The position numbers and the translations under genes were made by a program. A stretch of DNA of 64,000 nucleotides from Cardiocondyla obscurior (lineage: Eukaryota > Arthropoda > Insecta > Hymenoptera > Formicidae). The notes beneath the pieces are model-generated. The model did no database searches. It saw only the letters and a list, made by a program, of their open reading frames with translations, and was not told where the DNA came from. Of this stretch, positions 1-12,414 are shown piece after piece. Positions within the stretch are counted from its first letter, which is position 1, and the number at the start of each line of letters is the position of its first letter. The DNA is taken from positions 9,685,501-9,749,500 of the forward strand of contig NC_091867.1 of the NCBI RefSeq assembly GCF_019399895.1, read 5' to 3'.

Positions 1-294
1 TACTGTTTAAATAGCAATTACTTATACATTCCTTATACAACTTACGCGAACCGTGCGATATCCACGAAGCTCCTCCGAGAGATGCGACGGCGAAGCTTCG
101 CGGATATCTTTGCGCCGCATTGCACCAATAACGATATAAGCATTTTAACGCAGCAATACGGAGTGCTAATCAAGCGTGTCAAGGAGAAGCCAGTCTCCCG
201 AATTGATTTGACTCGTGAGATATTAAGAAACGCTTGTGTATCCCGTGCTGCGTGCTCTATGTGCCCCAAATGTACATACGAAACCGCTGAATAA
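1..294 (+). CDS. Partial open frame at window edge, unrecognised
   Basis: Frame 1 is open from the first base to a TAA at 292-294 (97 codons). It could be the tail of an exon entering from the left. The product is basic, has a Cys-rich end (CSMCPKC near the C-terminus) and matches no family I know. The opposite strand is also open for 90 codons here, so chance is a serious alternative. The following 900 bases are AT-rich and look like 3' UTR, which fits a gene end but does not prove it. Confidence 0.15.
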   Translation, partial: YCLNSNYLYIPYTTYANRAISTKLLREMRRRSFADIFAPHCTNNDISILTQQYGVLIKRVKEKPVSRIDLTREILRNACVSRAACSMCPKCTYETAE

Positions 295-1325
295 TGAATT
301 AGAACGCGACGCACGTAATCTTAATTTATTGGCATTACGAGATGACGGGAAGTGCTCGAGTTTAGTTCTAAATCTGTAAACTAATCAAAGTTACTTACGC
401 CGCATTCGAAGCAATCAAAACATCTTGTTTGTACTGTATCAACCTCACGTAGCGTATAACGAAGTCACGGATCCTTTTACCTTCTTCGTCGTGAAACTGC
501 TTCTTGTTTCCACCGTTTTCCTAAACGACGATAATCAGTATTGTAGATGTATGCTGTGTGATGTACATGAAATGTGTTAAAGGAAAGAGAGCCTGCACTA
601 GAGAGAAAAATAAGGCAAAATTAATTGTCGATAATATCGTTCGGGCAAGTAATTTTTCTGCGACAGAAAAATGTGGATTGCAAAAAAAAAAGAAAGAAAA
701 AAAAATTATGCAATATACATTGACTTATCTCTTTTTATATCGCGTTAAGTTCATTAAATTACATGGGAATAAGCGAATTTTATATGGAGCAAAGCAAAAT
801 TTTTCTATTAATTATAATTATCTCTTTCTTGCAATACATTTAATGGATATATCTTTCTATGCTGTGCGAAGGTATTTCTGCGGTGCTAATATCACGTACT
901 TAAATACGTTAAATAAGTGACGAATAGAAATTCAAAATGCTTCCAAGATAATTGAGAGAGAAAGAGTGCAAGAGTGAAAGAAGAAAAAATAAAAAAATAA
1001 AAAAAAAAGAAGTAAAAGAAGTATTTGATGAAGTGTTAGTGAATGCTGATATTCGAGAATAATTGTTCATACTTATATATACGATAATAATTATATAATT
1101 TTTGATTATACAAGAATATAAAAATGTTCGCGGCAGCTATTATTGTGTAATGGCGTATCCGTCGCCGACAGTGCTAGTCTAAGCTATATTTATTTTTTAT
1201 ATATATAACAAACACCGTAGCCTAGAAAATAAGAATCCGATTTTATACTTTATTAGAGAGCATTTACGGAATATGTTTCATTCGTTGGCAGAACGTGTAT
1301 AAGAAACGTGTGTTCAGATAAAATA

Positions 1326-1329
1326 AATA

Positions 1330-1400
<71 letters not shown>
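1326..1400. repeat. (AT)n microsatellite
   Basis: Nearly pure AT dinucleotide run of about 75 bases with one G interruption near the left end. It is followed by shorter AT runs up to about 1430. Confidence 0.95.
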
Positions 1401-1404
<4 letters not shown>

Positions 1405-1466
1405 ATATTATATACATATATATATATATGAAATAAATGACGTTGTGTATCATATCAAATGCAACT

Positions 1467-1469
<3 letters not shown>

Positions 1470-1516
<47 letters not shown>
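1470..1516. repeat. (AT)n microsatellite
   Basis: Pure AT dinucleotide run of about 47 bases, 70 bases after the preceding AT run. The two may be one older array split by point changes. Confidence 0.95.
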
Positions 1517-1518
<2 letters not shown>

Positions 1519-3017
1519 ATCTATAAATATATCTCACTGTAAAGAAAACTCAATAAATTTATCATGTATCGTTCGTATAATATATATTAATAACATATAC
1601 CAATGACATAATAATTTATAATTTCTTTCGAATATTTCCTTAATATAGATAACTACTTTATTGGATTAAAAATTATATACGGGAAATAAAAGTTTTCTTC
1701 CTTTAAACAATCAATGTTTTCAGCATTCAACATTAAATACTTTTACATTCTTTTATTCCTTTCTTTGCCATTTGTTACATACCTACAACGCGCACTTTGA
1801 TACAAGATAAATTTATAAAACTTGCGTAAGAAAGAGAAAAAAAAAACGAAGATAAAACGTAACGCAAGACTTTTTAACAATTATTTTTACGTAATATATG
1901 CAATTCACATTTACAGTATAGTCCTCACTAGTTTAGCTAGATCTAACGAGTAAATATTATCGGTCAGGGCACTGAAACAAAAAAAGAAAAAAAAAATACT
2001 CATTAGTTTCGTGGAACATATGATACAAGGTCCTGTTGCTCTCTGAACTGCTGTTTCTTATAATGTCGCATTAAAAAAAAATATGTAAATATACTTTAAC
2101 GACGGATTGCATGCCGCTTGCGCGAATTAGCGAATTGTACAATAACGACGACGACCAAGACAATTAATTATAAAGAAATTGTCTAATCGATGTACACACA
2201 CATTCTGCGCTGTGGTAGCTCCTATTTGTATACGCTTCTGGCGTGTGTAGAAAGTTCAACGTAATGTATTTCATAAATATAAAAATAATTTATCAACGCG
2301 GGGCTATCACAGTCTAACATATACATATACATTATACAAAATACGCGAAATTAAGTACCCTTTTTCTTTCTTTCCGTCAGCATTTCTTTGTAATACATAA
2401 GTTTTAAAGAACGTAGAACGCAACTCGTCAGACCGCAGTTTATTTCAGTATAAAGCAACTCTGTAGTTTATAAGTATGTTTAAGCTAAGTGCAATGTGTT
2501 CCACGTGTATTTAAGTGAAAATAATGAATCGCTTCGGTGCGCGCCTTAAAATAAACGAGAAACATCGTGAAACCCAAAGCTTTTAACGGGAATATCTTCG
2601 ATATAAATATAACATAACTCTCGCGCGAAGATTTTACCCGGATTCGGGAATATTTTACTTTACATTCGGGAATTGAATTTTTTTTTCACCGATCTCTTCT
2701 GGGCAACTAACAGATTGTCAAACACGAGCTACGCTGCACAGGATTGTTTTTACAAAGAACGAAATAATGATATACTTAATGAATGGATATTAATATTACG
2801 ATAAATCCCCGAGAACTCGATTGTTTAAATGCGAAAAATATATCGTCATAATATATTTCGTCTTTGATTCTTTTTAACGCGGTGGCTCTGCTCCTAACGA
2901 AGACATCGAGATTTAGGAGACGCGTTTGTACAATGTTCAACTTGCACTAAAAAGTTGTCGTGTATTTTTCCAAGTATTGTACATTACACTATAAATATTA
3001 ATTATAAATATTAAATG

Positions 3018-3019
<2 letters not shown>

Positions 3020-3064
<45 letters not shown>
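3020..3064. repeat. (AT)n microsatellite
   Basis: Pure TA dinucleotide run of about 45 bases, some 210 bases downstream of the stop codon of the minus-strand helicase gene, so probably in or near its 3' UTR. Confidence 0.95.
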
Positions 3065-3067
<3 letters not shown>

Positions 3068-3275
3068 GATAATGCTAAGAAGATTAATGAACTAGACTTA
3101 TTATTTTATTAATTTAGTATATTATATTATGACGATATTTTTGCGAATTAAAAATATGTTATTTTTATTTTTATTCTTTTATCTCATTATTTTAATAATA
3201 CTATTAATAAATAACTTCAAATAACAGCATCAATAAGTTTTAGGTCTTTGAGCAATTATTCTGTTTTCCACGTTC

Positions 3276-6200
3276 CTACGGAATATGACGCTGCTTGGCT
3301 TTTTTCGCCGCAAAAAATTTTGCGACGTTACCAATTACAGGCCCAAATGAATCGTTAATTGTAACAGAGCGTTGAATCCATTGAGGTAATACTTGGATTT
3401 TATGACGATAACGTTTATCTAATAATATAACTGTAGAATAATCGTTAATGTGACGAACGGATCGACCAATGCATTGATTCACTGCTTTCATACAAGAATT
3501 TTCGTAAAAATTATTTCCGGCATCCTGTTTCTACAAAAAAAAAAAATTGGCATTAAATTAAATTATACTTTTTAAACTTTGTAAAGAATTATGAATTTGA
3601 ACATACAATATTCTCGTTTAAGTATCTCATTTTTTCTTGCAATTCTGGTGATTTAATGTTGGGATAAGGCAAACCAACGACTATAACGCATCGGCCTAAA
3701 TCATCCGAGAAATTTAAACCTTCGCTTAATTTACCACCTAAAAAATACCATGTGCAAATTAAAATTTTCTATTTTTATTTCAGATTAAAAAGAAGACGTA
3801 AATAAAATGTGCAAATAGGAAATTTACATTGTTATAGCAATGATATAATTTCAATTTATTTACCTACTACACTAAATAGCAACGCTCCATTGCACGGAGA
3901 TTGTGGATTTTTGATGGAATGTGCATATTGATCTAATATTACATTAACCTACAGAAAAGTAAATTTTATAATAAAAATTATATTATTAAATTATATTAGC
4001 AATTATTAAATATGTAATAAAGATACCTGCGATGCTAATTTAGGTTCTCGAAAAATACGCTTTTTCACAGAAATTTTTGATATAATGCCAGATTTATCTA
4101 AATGTTTAAATACTATATCTTCATAATTATAAGATGGAAAAAACACTACTATTCCAGCTGGTACAATGTTACATAAATTTAATAGTGCTCTTCCTAATTC
4201 GTCCAGCTGAAACATAACGTTAATCTCTATGAATATCTTAATTAAATTGAGAACTTTAAAACTGTGATTATAAATAAATGATTTATATCTTTCTAAATTC
4301 TAATTAAAGAGAAAATTCTGTTACCAATTTCGTATTTTGACGATTCTGAAAATTAAATTCAAATTCAATTCCAGTTGGACCGCGCACCACGACGTTGGAT
4401 ATAATATTTTCTTTAGGAATCACATGATCGCATGAAAAAGTTATAATTCTTTCTGATGTGGCGCCTGCCATTAGGAATAGTTGGTCTATGAATTCAGACA
4501 TTGGTTCCATCGTGCCGCCAGCTAATACTACAGATCTGGCATCTCTTACTGCAATAAAAAGGTATTTCATTAATCTTATCCCATTCGTACTCTTAGCACA
4601 TTTTATATTATTTTATATTATATTTATCAACTTGCTGATTTCTATAATAAGTATGTAATACACTCACCGACGTCGTAAAAATGTGCTGCTGGGTTCAACA
4701 ATAAAAATTTCATAATCCCTTGTCCTATAGTAGTGCCTGGTAAAATACAAACTCTGCCGTCTACACAGCTGCTTTTTAAGCATTCTAAAAAACTTAAAAT
4801 GGCCATCAGGGGATTGCTCGTCTGTTCTTCGTTATTAGTTGACACATTTACAACGCTAGCAGCTTCTTGAGAAGATGTATCATTATTTTTAATCGAATTT
4901 AAAAACTCTTTCACGCCTGATTTCTTGACCTTCTGTTCATTGATTTTTATGCTATTCCCGTACTGCTCGACGAATCCTTGTAATTTATGAACGAGTTTTG
5001 ATGTTTTAACAAACTCCAACAGTTTGAATATGTTCACCGTATCAATATCGGTAAACACTTCGAACTCTTCTAATTTGTACACTTTAGGTATTATTATTGA
5101 TTTATCAATTTCGTCGTTGGGATGAGATTTTGTTGTTGCTCCAAAGATAGTTAAAAGTTTCTTTAAACAAAAACTTAACTGGCCCAGATATAGCACACTT
5201 TTAGCCGAGAATAATGATTCAAATCTACAATCATATTATTCCCAGTCAAAAATTTATCTAACATTTTAATAATTAAAAAGAAAAAGAAAAAGAAAAATTG
5301 ACACCTTTTTTGATATTGCGATAACTGACTGTAACAGTGGAGCAAATTTCTCCCGGTAATCACGGAACTGTGCATTCCTTCAATAGCATCAAGCAAATTG
5401 TGAGCCTCGTCTATTATTAATACATTTCCTTTCAAATCTATCCCTAAACTTGTTCTAGTATTTTTATGAAGAATGGAGTTGTATGGCACCAATATCAATT
5501 GACCATTTTGCAAAGATTTTCTCGAGCCGTAATACGGACAAGTATCGCTTTCTTGTCCTTTTAGCGTTATTTCCTCGATGTCTTGAATATTTATTAAAAC
5601 CTCTGCTGTTAACAATTTTTGATCGCCCGGTATGAACGGGCAGCCACTTGAGACTTTTGATCTTTTCAAGTCCTTTTCCTTCTTAACGGTAGTTTTTTTT
5701 CTTTGCAGTTGAAGACAAGCCTCATTAATTAAACTCATATGTTTTAATTTCTTGATACTTTTATTAATGCAGTAGTTTTGCCTAAAACAAAATGATAAAA
5801 TATTAGCAAAGCGGTAAAGTGGCAGATAAATTAAAATATTAAAAAAACAAATGAGAAACACCTTGAGGAAAGTGGTACCACAGAAACGTCTTGAGAATAG
5901 GGAGATCTTTTTAATTCATGAACAAATTGCGTTAATTGCGAATGGGTTCTGGAGCAGAAGAAGATTTTGGTGTTTTTAAACAGTGGTTCCTCTGTATCTT
6001 CCTCCTCAGAACTTTCGGAATTCGACGGTCCGTCTTCCAAAATAAGATCGCTCTCGGCATCACGTGCGTCAGGATTCATTTCCTCTGGCTTGTCCGACTT
6101 TGGGACTTTCTTTGCGAATTGCTGTCTCGTTTTCCCCGTGGTTTTCGTTCGTTGTGCGGCCTTTTTCGTCTCGATCAACTTCTTGAGCTTCTCCCTCTCA

Positions 6201-6550
6201 CCTTCGTACTCGAGGAGCGCATTCAGCTTGGCTTCTAGCGGCTGTTTCTTGGCTTTGAGCTCTATCTCTTCCGTCTGGACGGTGAACCAATTGTCCGTTG
6301 GCTTCTCGCAGTCTTTTATCTTACGTTCTATTTCCTCGATCGTCGAAGTTAACTCCTGCTTCCTTCGTTTCTCGTGGTCGACCAGCCATTTGAGCGCGCC
6401 GCAGATGAGGGACAGCGACTTCCCGGTGCCGGTGGGGCTCTCGAACAAGCCCAGCTTGCCGTCCTCCAAACAAGCGTAAAGCTCTTTCATAAATCGCTTC
6501 TGGATCTCGTACGGTGGGAAAGGAAACGGGAACTCCTGTGGAGGCTCCAT
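3276..6550 (-). CDS. DDX11: DDX11/ChlR1-type ATP-dependent DNA helicase
   Basis: Fe-S superfamily 2 helicase (XPD/FANCJ/DDX11 group) that unwinds forked and G4 DNA and supports sister-chromatid cohesion in the nucleus. Exons: 6550-5862, 5781-5305, 5224-4668, 4548-4325, 4206-4027, 3948-3864, 3737-3607, 3530-3276. All joins are GT-AG and phase-consistent, giving 865 aa (human about 970; insect homologues are near this length). Visible: Q-motif region PFPPYEIQ (about 9-16), Walker A ESPTGTGKS (37-45), motif Ia CSRTHSQL, an acidic insert, four Fe-S cysteines (about 234, 252, 277, 311), DEAH box IIDEAHN (about 352-358), motif V GGKLSEGLNF and motif VI QCIGRSVRH near the C-terminus. The DDX11-style insert and QCIGRSVRH favour DDX11 over XPD, FANCJ or RTEL1. 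The first ATG is followed directly by the conserved N-terminus. Confidence 0.93.
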
Positions 6551-7240
6551 TTGCGCGATTCTCGAGACCTGTTGGATTATTTTGGAGTACGAGTGTTAAC
6601 TTATTTAATCGCGCATGTCGCGGCATTCGAAGTAAAACTTACTTGCACGAAGAATCATTAATCGGTTACTTTATAAACTCCACTTGTTTCTGACATTTAT
6701 TCCGATTTCACTCAGCTCCACTTTGCTCCCGGCGGCGTGCTGAGCTTTCCCGCCTTTCTACCTTGAAGTATTCAAGACAAAAAGAGAGGGAAGAGGGTTG
6801 TGTTCAGCAGGACGTTTTGCACCTTTTCATCTTCTGTTCATTTCTCACCGACGGCTAATTATGTATTTGTCGTTTTTTTTGTTTTTTTTTTCTTTAACAA
6901 AAATACCGAGTGCAGCGGAAAGAGAAAGCTAACCTGATAGCCTTGCAACTTCGGAGCTACCAGCTACACCGACAGCCGTACCTCAATACTTGTGCGACAT
7001 TTGCCAACATAACCTTAAGAAGTCGTCGCGCAGCCGAGCCTGAGAAAAACGTAAATTATTATCGAATTATAATACATCGACGTATACACGGGAAAAATCT
7101 TGTGAACCAGAACTCACTTGCACTCATAATTTTCCTTTCCTTCTTCGATTGCACGCTTCCTTGCTTTAATCGCATTAAAATAATGTTGACGCATTAAACT
7201 TCGCAGGTTTCAATTGTGCGGATACGGAATAGCAAGAATC
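6551..7240. promoter_or_regulatory. Shared promoter interval of DDX11 and TAF6L
   Basis: The two start codons are 690 bp apart on opposite strands, so this interval should hold both promoters and both 5' UTRs. An acceptor-like site ending at 7206 (TTCGCAG) suggests the TAF6L 5' UTR is spliced. A GC-rich block at about 6725-6760 carries an E2F-type site. No coding exon is supported inside. Confidence 0.6.
6746..6753 (+). promoter_or_regulatory. E2F-type site TTTCCCGC
   Basis: Exact match to the E2F consensus TTTSSCGC, in the GC-rich core of the head-to-head promoter about 200 bp upstream of the DDX11 ATG. DDX11 is a replication and cohesion gene, so cell-cycle control is plausible. That control is inferred; only the motif is seen. 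Confidence 0.45.
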
Positions 7241-9464
7241 ATGAAGGAGCTGCTGAATCAAGCTTCCGTGGGGTACAGCAGCTCGTTTGTTCACAGTAAC
7301 AACAAGGATGCCGGCACCAGCAGTATTACGAGCGATAATAATTCAAGGAAATATGCTATGTTCAGCACTGACTGGATCTCTGCTATCGGCGAGGAACTAG
7401 GCATGCAGTCTCTGCCGGATCCTCTTCTAAAAAGATTAGCCGAAGATGCTTCCTATCGCTTGAGAGAAGTTCTACATGTATAATTAAAATTTTTAATTAA
7501 GACTCAATTGCTTTAGCTGCCATTGAGATCGAAATCTCAGCTCCCGCCGAATTGAGGTTTCGAAATGCTACCACGTTTTTTTGATAATGTTCATTTTGTT
7601 TCAGAAATGTGTTACAAGGTTGAGACATAGTAAGAGAAAACGTTTAACATCCATGGACGTGAATGCAGTAATCACCAGCTTGTGTGACGCGGATCCAGTT
7701 TTTGGCGCGTCGGAATCCATGCCGGAATATCATACGGAAGCAAAGGTGTATGTACCTGGCGAATCTATTGTTAATTTTGCTCATCAAATGAACGAGCCGT
7801 TGAATCTGACGCAAACCAATTTGCCATTTTTGCAAGGTAAATTTTTTTTTTTTAAGTACACCGTTTTAATTTTTTTAATTTAATAAGTAATTATTTTGCA
7901 GAATCAGAGATATGTGACATCAAGCTTACAGAAGCGCGACACAATTATTCCAAACGTGTATTGAAAACTTTATTTAACGGCTCGCAGAAAACCTTTCAGG
8001 TACGTAAAAATGTTATAACGCGCGCGGAGCGCGCGTTCTATCGTCTCTGGTATTATTAAAAAATTAATGCAATTATTTTTTTACGTCGTTAGGTATTACT
8101 TAACGATTGTGCTACCAACGTGCATCTAGGTGACGAAGGAGTAATTGACAAATTAATGTCTATTGCTAGGTGTATGCTAATCTCAAATAATGCACAATAT
8201 ACACGCGTTTCCACGCGGACGTGTCAATTTATAACTGCCATCACCAGCAACAGCGAAGCGGTCTATCCCTATCACTTAACTTCGGTAAATCAAAGCTGTA
8301 AAAAAAAGCTACAATTACGAGGCGATTACACGGCGAAGTAATCGTAATTATTACGATTTATAATTATTTTTAATCTGTTTATTTGTTTAAAGGTGGATAA
8401 ATTAACGGAATTATTGCTGGAATTGCTTTTGGGTCAGAGTTTTATACATCCGAATTTAGAGATACTATTTAAAGAATGTGTGCTCAAATTGATGCTACGC
8501 TGGCCATCGATTGCCGACAAGTAATTTAGAGTTCTTTTTTTTATCTCGTTTATTTTTAAAACATTTTTAGAAACAATTAATTTTATGAAATATATTTATT
8601 AACAGATATATACCAACATTGGAGAACGTTCTTTTAAAGAACGAAAAGGAAAGCATTGATCTCTATAAGAAAAGGATAATGACGGTGGAATTATTAGCGA
8701 GTATTCAGCCCCTTATATTTTTTCAACACGAAGCCGAGCACAAACTTTCTATACAAAATATTTTATATTATTACGCTTCTTCTGGCTCAACTATTTGGCA
8801 ACGAATAGCCGTTAGTATTAATGACATTATAATCTTTTAAATCTTTTAGATATTGGTCCTACTAATTATCTTTAATTATTACAGCTGGCTGTTTGTGCTC
8901 TCGTGAGATCACAAGGTTCTTTCTTGAATCTCGATCCTTTAATCGAACATTATGGAGATTCATTATTACCATATTTGCCGCCTAACCGCGAAGAAAATAT
9001 AAGAGAAAAGAAACATAAAAAAGTCGGCACACTGCCTATTATAGTTAAAGGAAAGATGAAATACGTGAATGTCAGACCATTGCTTAACAACAAAATTCTG
9101 TGGGATCGACAAACGGCATTTCCAGATTCTACCCTTAGAGGACCGAGACGCGAGATAAGGTACGTATTATAAATTGAGGCGTTAATAAATGCTTATTATT
9201 TTTATTATATATAATTAAATAATTATAGATTAACAAATATTTATTCATTATAATATATATGTTGATTATAGATTTGCATTCGCTGGTGGTCGCCCGGTAC
9301 CATCTAATAACTTAAGACGTGTCAGTTTAAGAGCTAATTATCAAATTTTAAGGAGCGACCTTCAAGCCACTCTTGCTCTAGTCGCATCGCGCAGATTACT
9401 TGTGATTAAAGATAAAAAAAAGGGACCCTATAATTTTTATAACTTAGCCAATGTTTGTCTGTAA
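7241..9464 (+). CDS. TAF6L: TAF6-like SAGA subunit (TAF6L)
   Basis: Histone-fold and HEAT-repeat core subunit of the SAGA histone acetyltransferase coactivator. Exons: 7241-7477, 7605-7836, 7902-7999, 8093-8284, 8393-8520, 8606-8810, 8885-9159, 9272-9464. All are phase-consistent, giving 519 aa (human TAF6L 622). The histone fold spans roughly residues 44-110, with ASYRLREV in one helix followed by a basic RLRHSKRKRLTSMDV segment. The helical HEAT region follows (LTELLLELLLGQ, FKECVLKLMLRW). The C-terminus has RFAFAGGRP, matching the RFIIAGRQ-type tail of TAF6L rather than general TFIID TAF6. The first ATG after the acceptor at 7206 is chosen. Head to head with DDX11, tail to tail with the myosin. 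Confidence 0.88.
8017..8037. repeat. Perfect CpG-rich hairpin in TAF6L intron 3
   Basis: AACGCGCGC, a three-base GGA spacer, then GCGCGCGTT: a perfect 9-bp inverted repeat inside the 93-nt intron 8000-8092, which is otherwise AT-rich. It lies 18 bases after the donor. Confidence 0.85.
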
Positions 9465-10041
9465 TTGATACGTAAAGGTAATAAATTTCATTCGATTTTA
9501 ACATACATGTACAGCGAATATTGTCATAATTATTTGTTGCATATTATATTATAGCTATGGACCGAATAGATACAGTTTCTAATTAATTAAAATGTACAGA
9601 GACTGTCGTTGCTTCTCTTTCACGGAACCTTCTTTTATTTTTAAATGACTTAAATACTTTTTTTATCGGCATCTTGTTATTTTTCCTTTTTTTTTTAATG
9701 ACGCAAATTGTTTTCTGCGTCAGTCAGAATAGAAGAAGTTCTTGAAAGTTTCTATATAAATTTTTTACTTTAAATTAAATAGATTTCTTACTTTGTGAAT
9801 TATGTAAAATTGTTGTACGTGTATATATGCAGTACGGCGAGAGTGAAAGGGGATTCTCTTACGAGTTACAATTATATGTATAAATCTTCCTTTTAAAGAC
9901 AATCCTGTAAACCCTGTGGCAGCTCAGAATGTACCAAATAATGCGAGTTGGTTAAGCATCGATCACGAATATGTATTCTAATTGGTATCTAAAATAAGTA
10001 ATTAAATACATTTGTTAAATTTGTAATTTTTTTTTATAGAT
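9465..10041. other. Convergent 3' interval between TAF6L and the myosin gene
   Basis: About 580 AT-rich bases between two stop codons facing each other. It should hold both 3' UTRs. A weak minus-strand acceptor near 9905 could make an alternative last exon for the myosin, but joined in phase it stops after three codons. Confidence 0.5.
9480..9485 (+). terminator. TAF6L polyadenylation signal AATAAA
   Basis: Canonical AATAAA starting 16 bases after the TAF6L stop codon. It would give a very short 3' UTR. Other signals may be used downstream before the convergent myosin gene ends at 10042. Confidence 0.5.
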
Positions 10042-12378
10042 TTAATTGAGGATATTTACCTTTGCCGGACGACGTCGGCTCAGAATTCCCTTTTTATAAA
10101 ACAGCGTAGAAGTACCGTGTTCTATGACGTACATATCCTCTTTCTAAATAAAAAAATTTTCATGTAATAAAATAAAATATATTATATGTAATAATGCTAC
10201 TTGCCTCGTTATAATATCTAGAATGCTTCTCATACGTATTTCGCGTTCGGAATTTATTAACGTATGAGAATTTGTGCGATGTATCTCGTAACTGAATTTC
10301 TTTACTGTAATTAACATCAACTAAATGATTGTGATTGCAATCCTTTCGCAATCGTTCTAATAGCAAGGGCTTAATATTTTTCGTATCTTCCAATTTATTG
10401 ACACCATCCAACCAATGCAATATATACGCATTTTTTCTCGCAATTGGCATTAGTATCTCTATACAGTTTCCAGATATGTATCTCGAGATGTCTTGTATCA
10501 ATATAATACGCTCACGTTCTAATAACGACTTCTCAAATCGGGATTTATCGTGTTGAACATTGACTGGAACGATCGCTTGAGCATTATTTTGTTGCGGTTG
10601 GTTCTTTCCTGCATAGAAGTTTATTTATGATATAAGCTAATCAAATTTGTGTTTTAAATGTTATTGACATTTAGAAAATGGTAACTATTTTATTTATGAA
10701 GAGATACTTGCTATGCTTTATCCAAAAAGATTCTATTTTTTTCACACATTCGGCACGGTATTGCTTTCTAACAGATTCCAATTGTAAAAATGTAGATTCC
10801 TTTAAGAAGATTAAATTTTTTCCGTAATGAACCGATGACTGGCCGTCGTCCATTATGAGACGGAATGGTTCCAGTATATTTTTGCAGGCATTATGTAAAT
10901 TATAAACTTCTATGTAGAAAAAAAAAATGTGAATATATTACTTAATATAAATTTTAATGTTGAATATTTTTTAGAATTGTTACCGGCGCGTTTCTTATTG
11001 TAACGTTTGATGAAATCTTTGTAGATAAACTGGACCGGGTATTTACACTTTGCCAGAGGCAAAACGTCCAGAATACCGGTGTTAGCCAACTGTTGGCGAA
11101 GGTTCTCTCGATCCCATTCGTGATTGTGCAGCCGCCTGCAGAGAGTTTTGTATTATATAAAAATACAAGTTAAATTACACATTAATATCGAATACTATAC
11201 TGCGGCTTGATGCATCGAACGTAATGCGTGTCACATCTATTTAATTCTTCTATCAGCAAATCCACGTTACATCGGAGCTTCGAAAGCATCGTAGGCTTCT
11301 TCACCTTTCCATCATTACACGGCTTACTTTTATTAATTAAAGAATACAGAAACTTGTTCTTACTCAGATTGAAAGTTATGCTTATCTCGTCTGGAATCTG
11401 TGAATTAATTAATTGATTAGGCAGGACGCGCTAAATTACTACAAAAAATTTGTCAATGGTAAAAAGAAAACTACGTTTCTTTTTTTTTTTTTTTTACTGT
11501 CTGTCGTTACCTTGTCGGTGTTCTTAGAAAACAGATTGGAGGCGGAATATTCTACGGTGCCGCTATAATGCCGCACAATGAAATTTTCATTAATTACATT
11601 TAAAAATCTTCTCGTCGTTGGACAACTTCTAGCGCACACATGGCTTATTAATGTGGATGAATTATTCGGAATTGTCGATAGACACATCTGTGCCATAAAA
11701 ATGTTTAACGTTAATATCTCAGTAATATATATATAGTTTACATTTTTAAGAAACACTTACATCATTTAGAGTAGTGAACAAGTATTTCTCAATCGCATTT
11801 ATGCGATCTACGTACGATTGCACAATTTCTGTCGGTTCTTCGGCATTGATAAGGCCCTCCTTTTGCAAATCATTCCGGCAAGATACTAAATACTTTTCCA
11901 CAAAGTACTGTTGTAATCTTTCGTTAACGTAATTAATACAAAGTTGCTCCATACCATTTAAATTAAAGCGTTCAAATCCAAAGATGTCCAGTATTCCTAA
12001 AGCGTAGCAGTAAAAATTATACCATTTTTAACAGTGTATCAATTTTTCTTTCTTTTTTTTTTTGTTTAAAACATGTTATTAATATAAGAAAAGTATTTCA
12101 GATACCCAATCGTTCGCTGTAAGAGCGAGTGGACAAGATTTCGTTCACCGAGTTGATCAGCCAGTGGAATAGAAGATGATACAAGTGGCGGATGATACTG
12201 TGCAATCTGTAGCGACAAGCATCACTCGTACTAAGATTACGTCGACATGAAGAATGTCGGCGTCGGGTGCTTCGAGGATTTATTAAAATGGACGTGAGCA
12301 GCTCGGCGATATCCTGTTCCTCGACACGAGCCAACCAGCACGTGTTCTTCAGAGCTTCTCTGGATTCTGAAAATTGTA

Positions 12379-12414
<36 letters not shown>

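Larger units (their letters stand above)
295..3275. other. AT-rich noncoding flank
   Basis: About 3 kb with no supportable exon on either strand. It is AT-rich, has many A and T runs and three (AT)n microsatellites. The right end probably carries the 3' UTR of the DDX11-type gene, and the left part may be the 3' UTR of a gene beyond the window. The 120-codon frame at 558-920 has strongly AT-driven composition and no splice context, so I do not call it. Confidence 0.6.

Noticed and set aside
558..920. 120-codon plus-strand frame near the left edge
   Set aside because: Lys/Ile/Asn/Tyr-rich, driven by A/T runs, no splice context and no recognisable motif.
5936..6661. Several 95-170 codon plus-strand frames over the DDX11 first exon
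   Set aside because: They are antisense shadows of the conserved helicase exon, which has a clear family match on the minus strand.
12383..12411. Long A run in a myosin intron as a retroposon tail
   Set aside because: No adjacent element body or target duplication is visible; on the gene strand it is simply a long pyrimidine tract near an acceptor.
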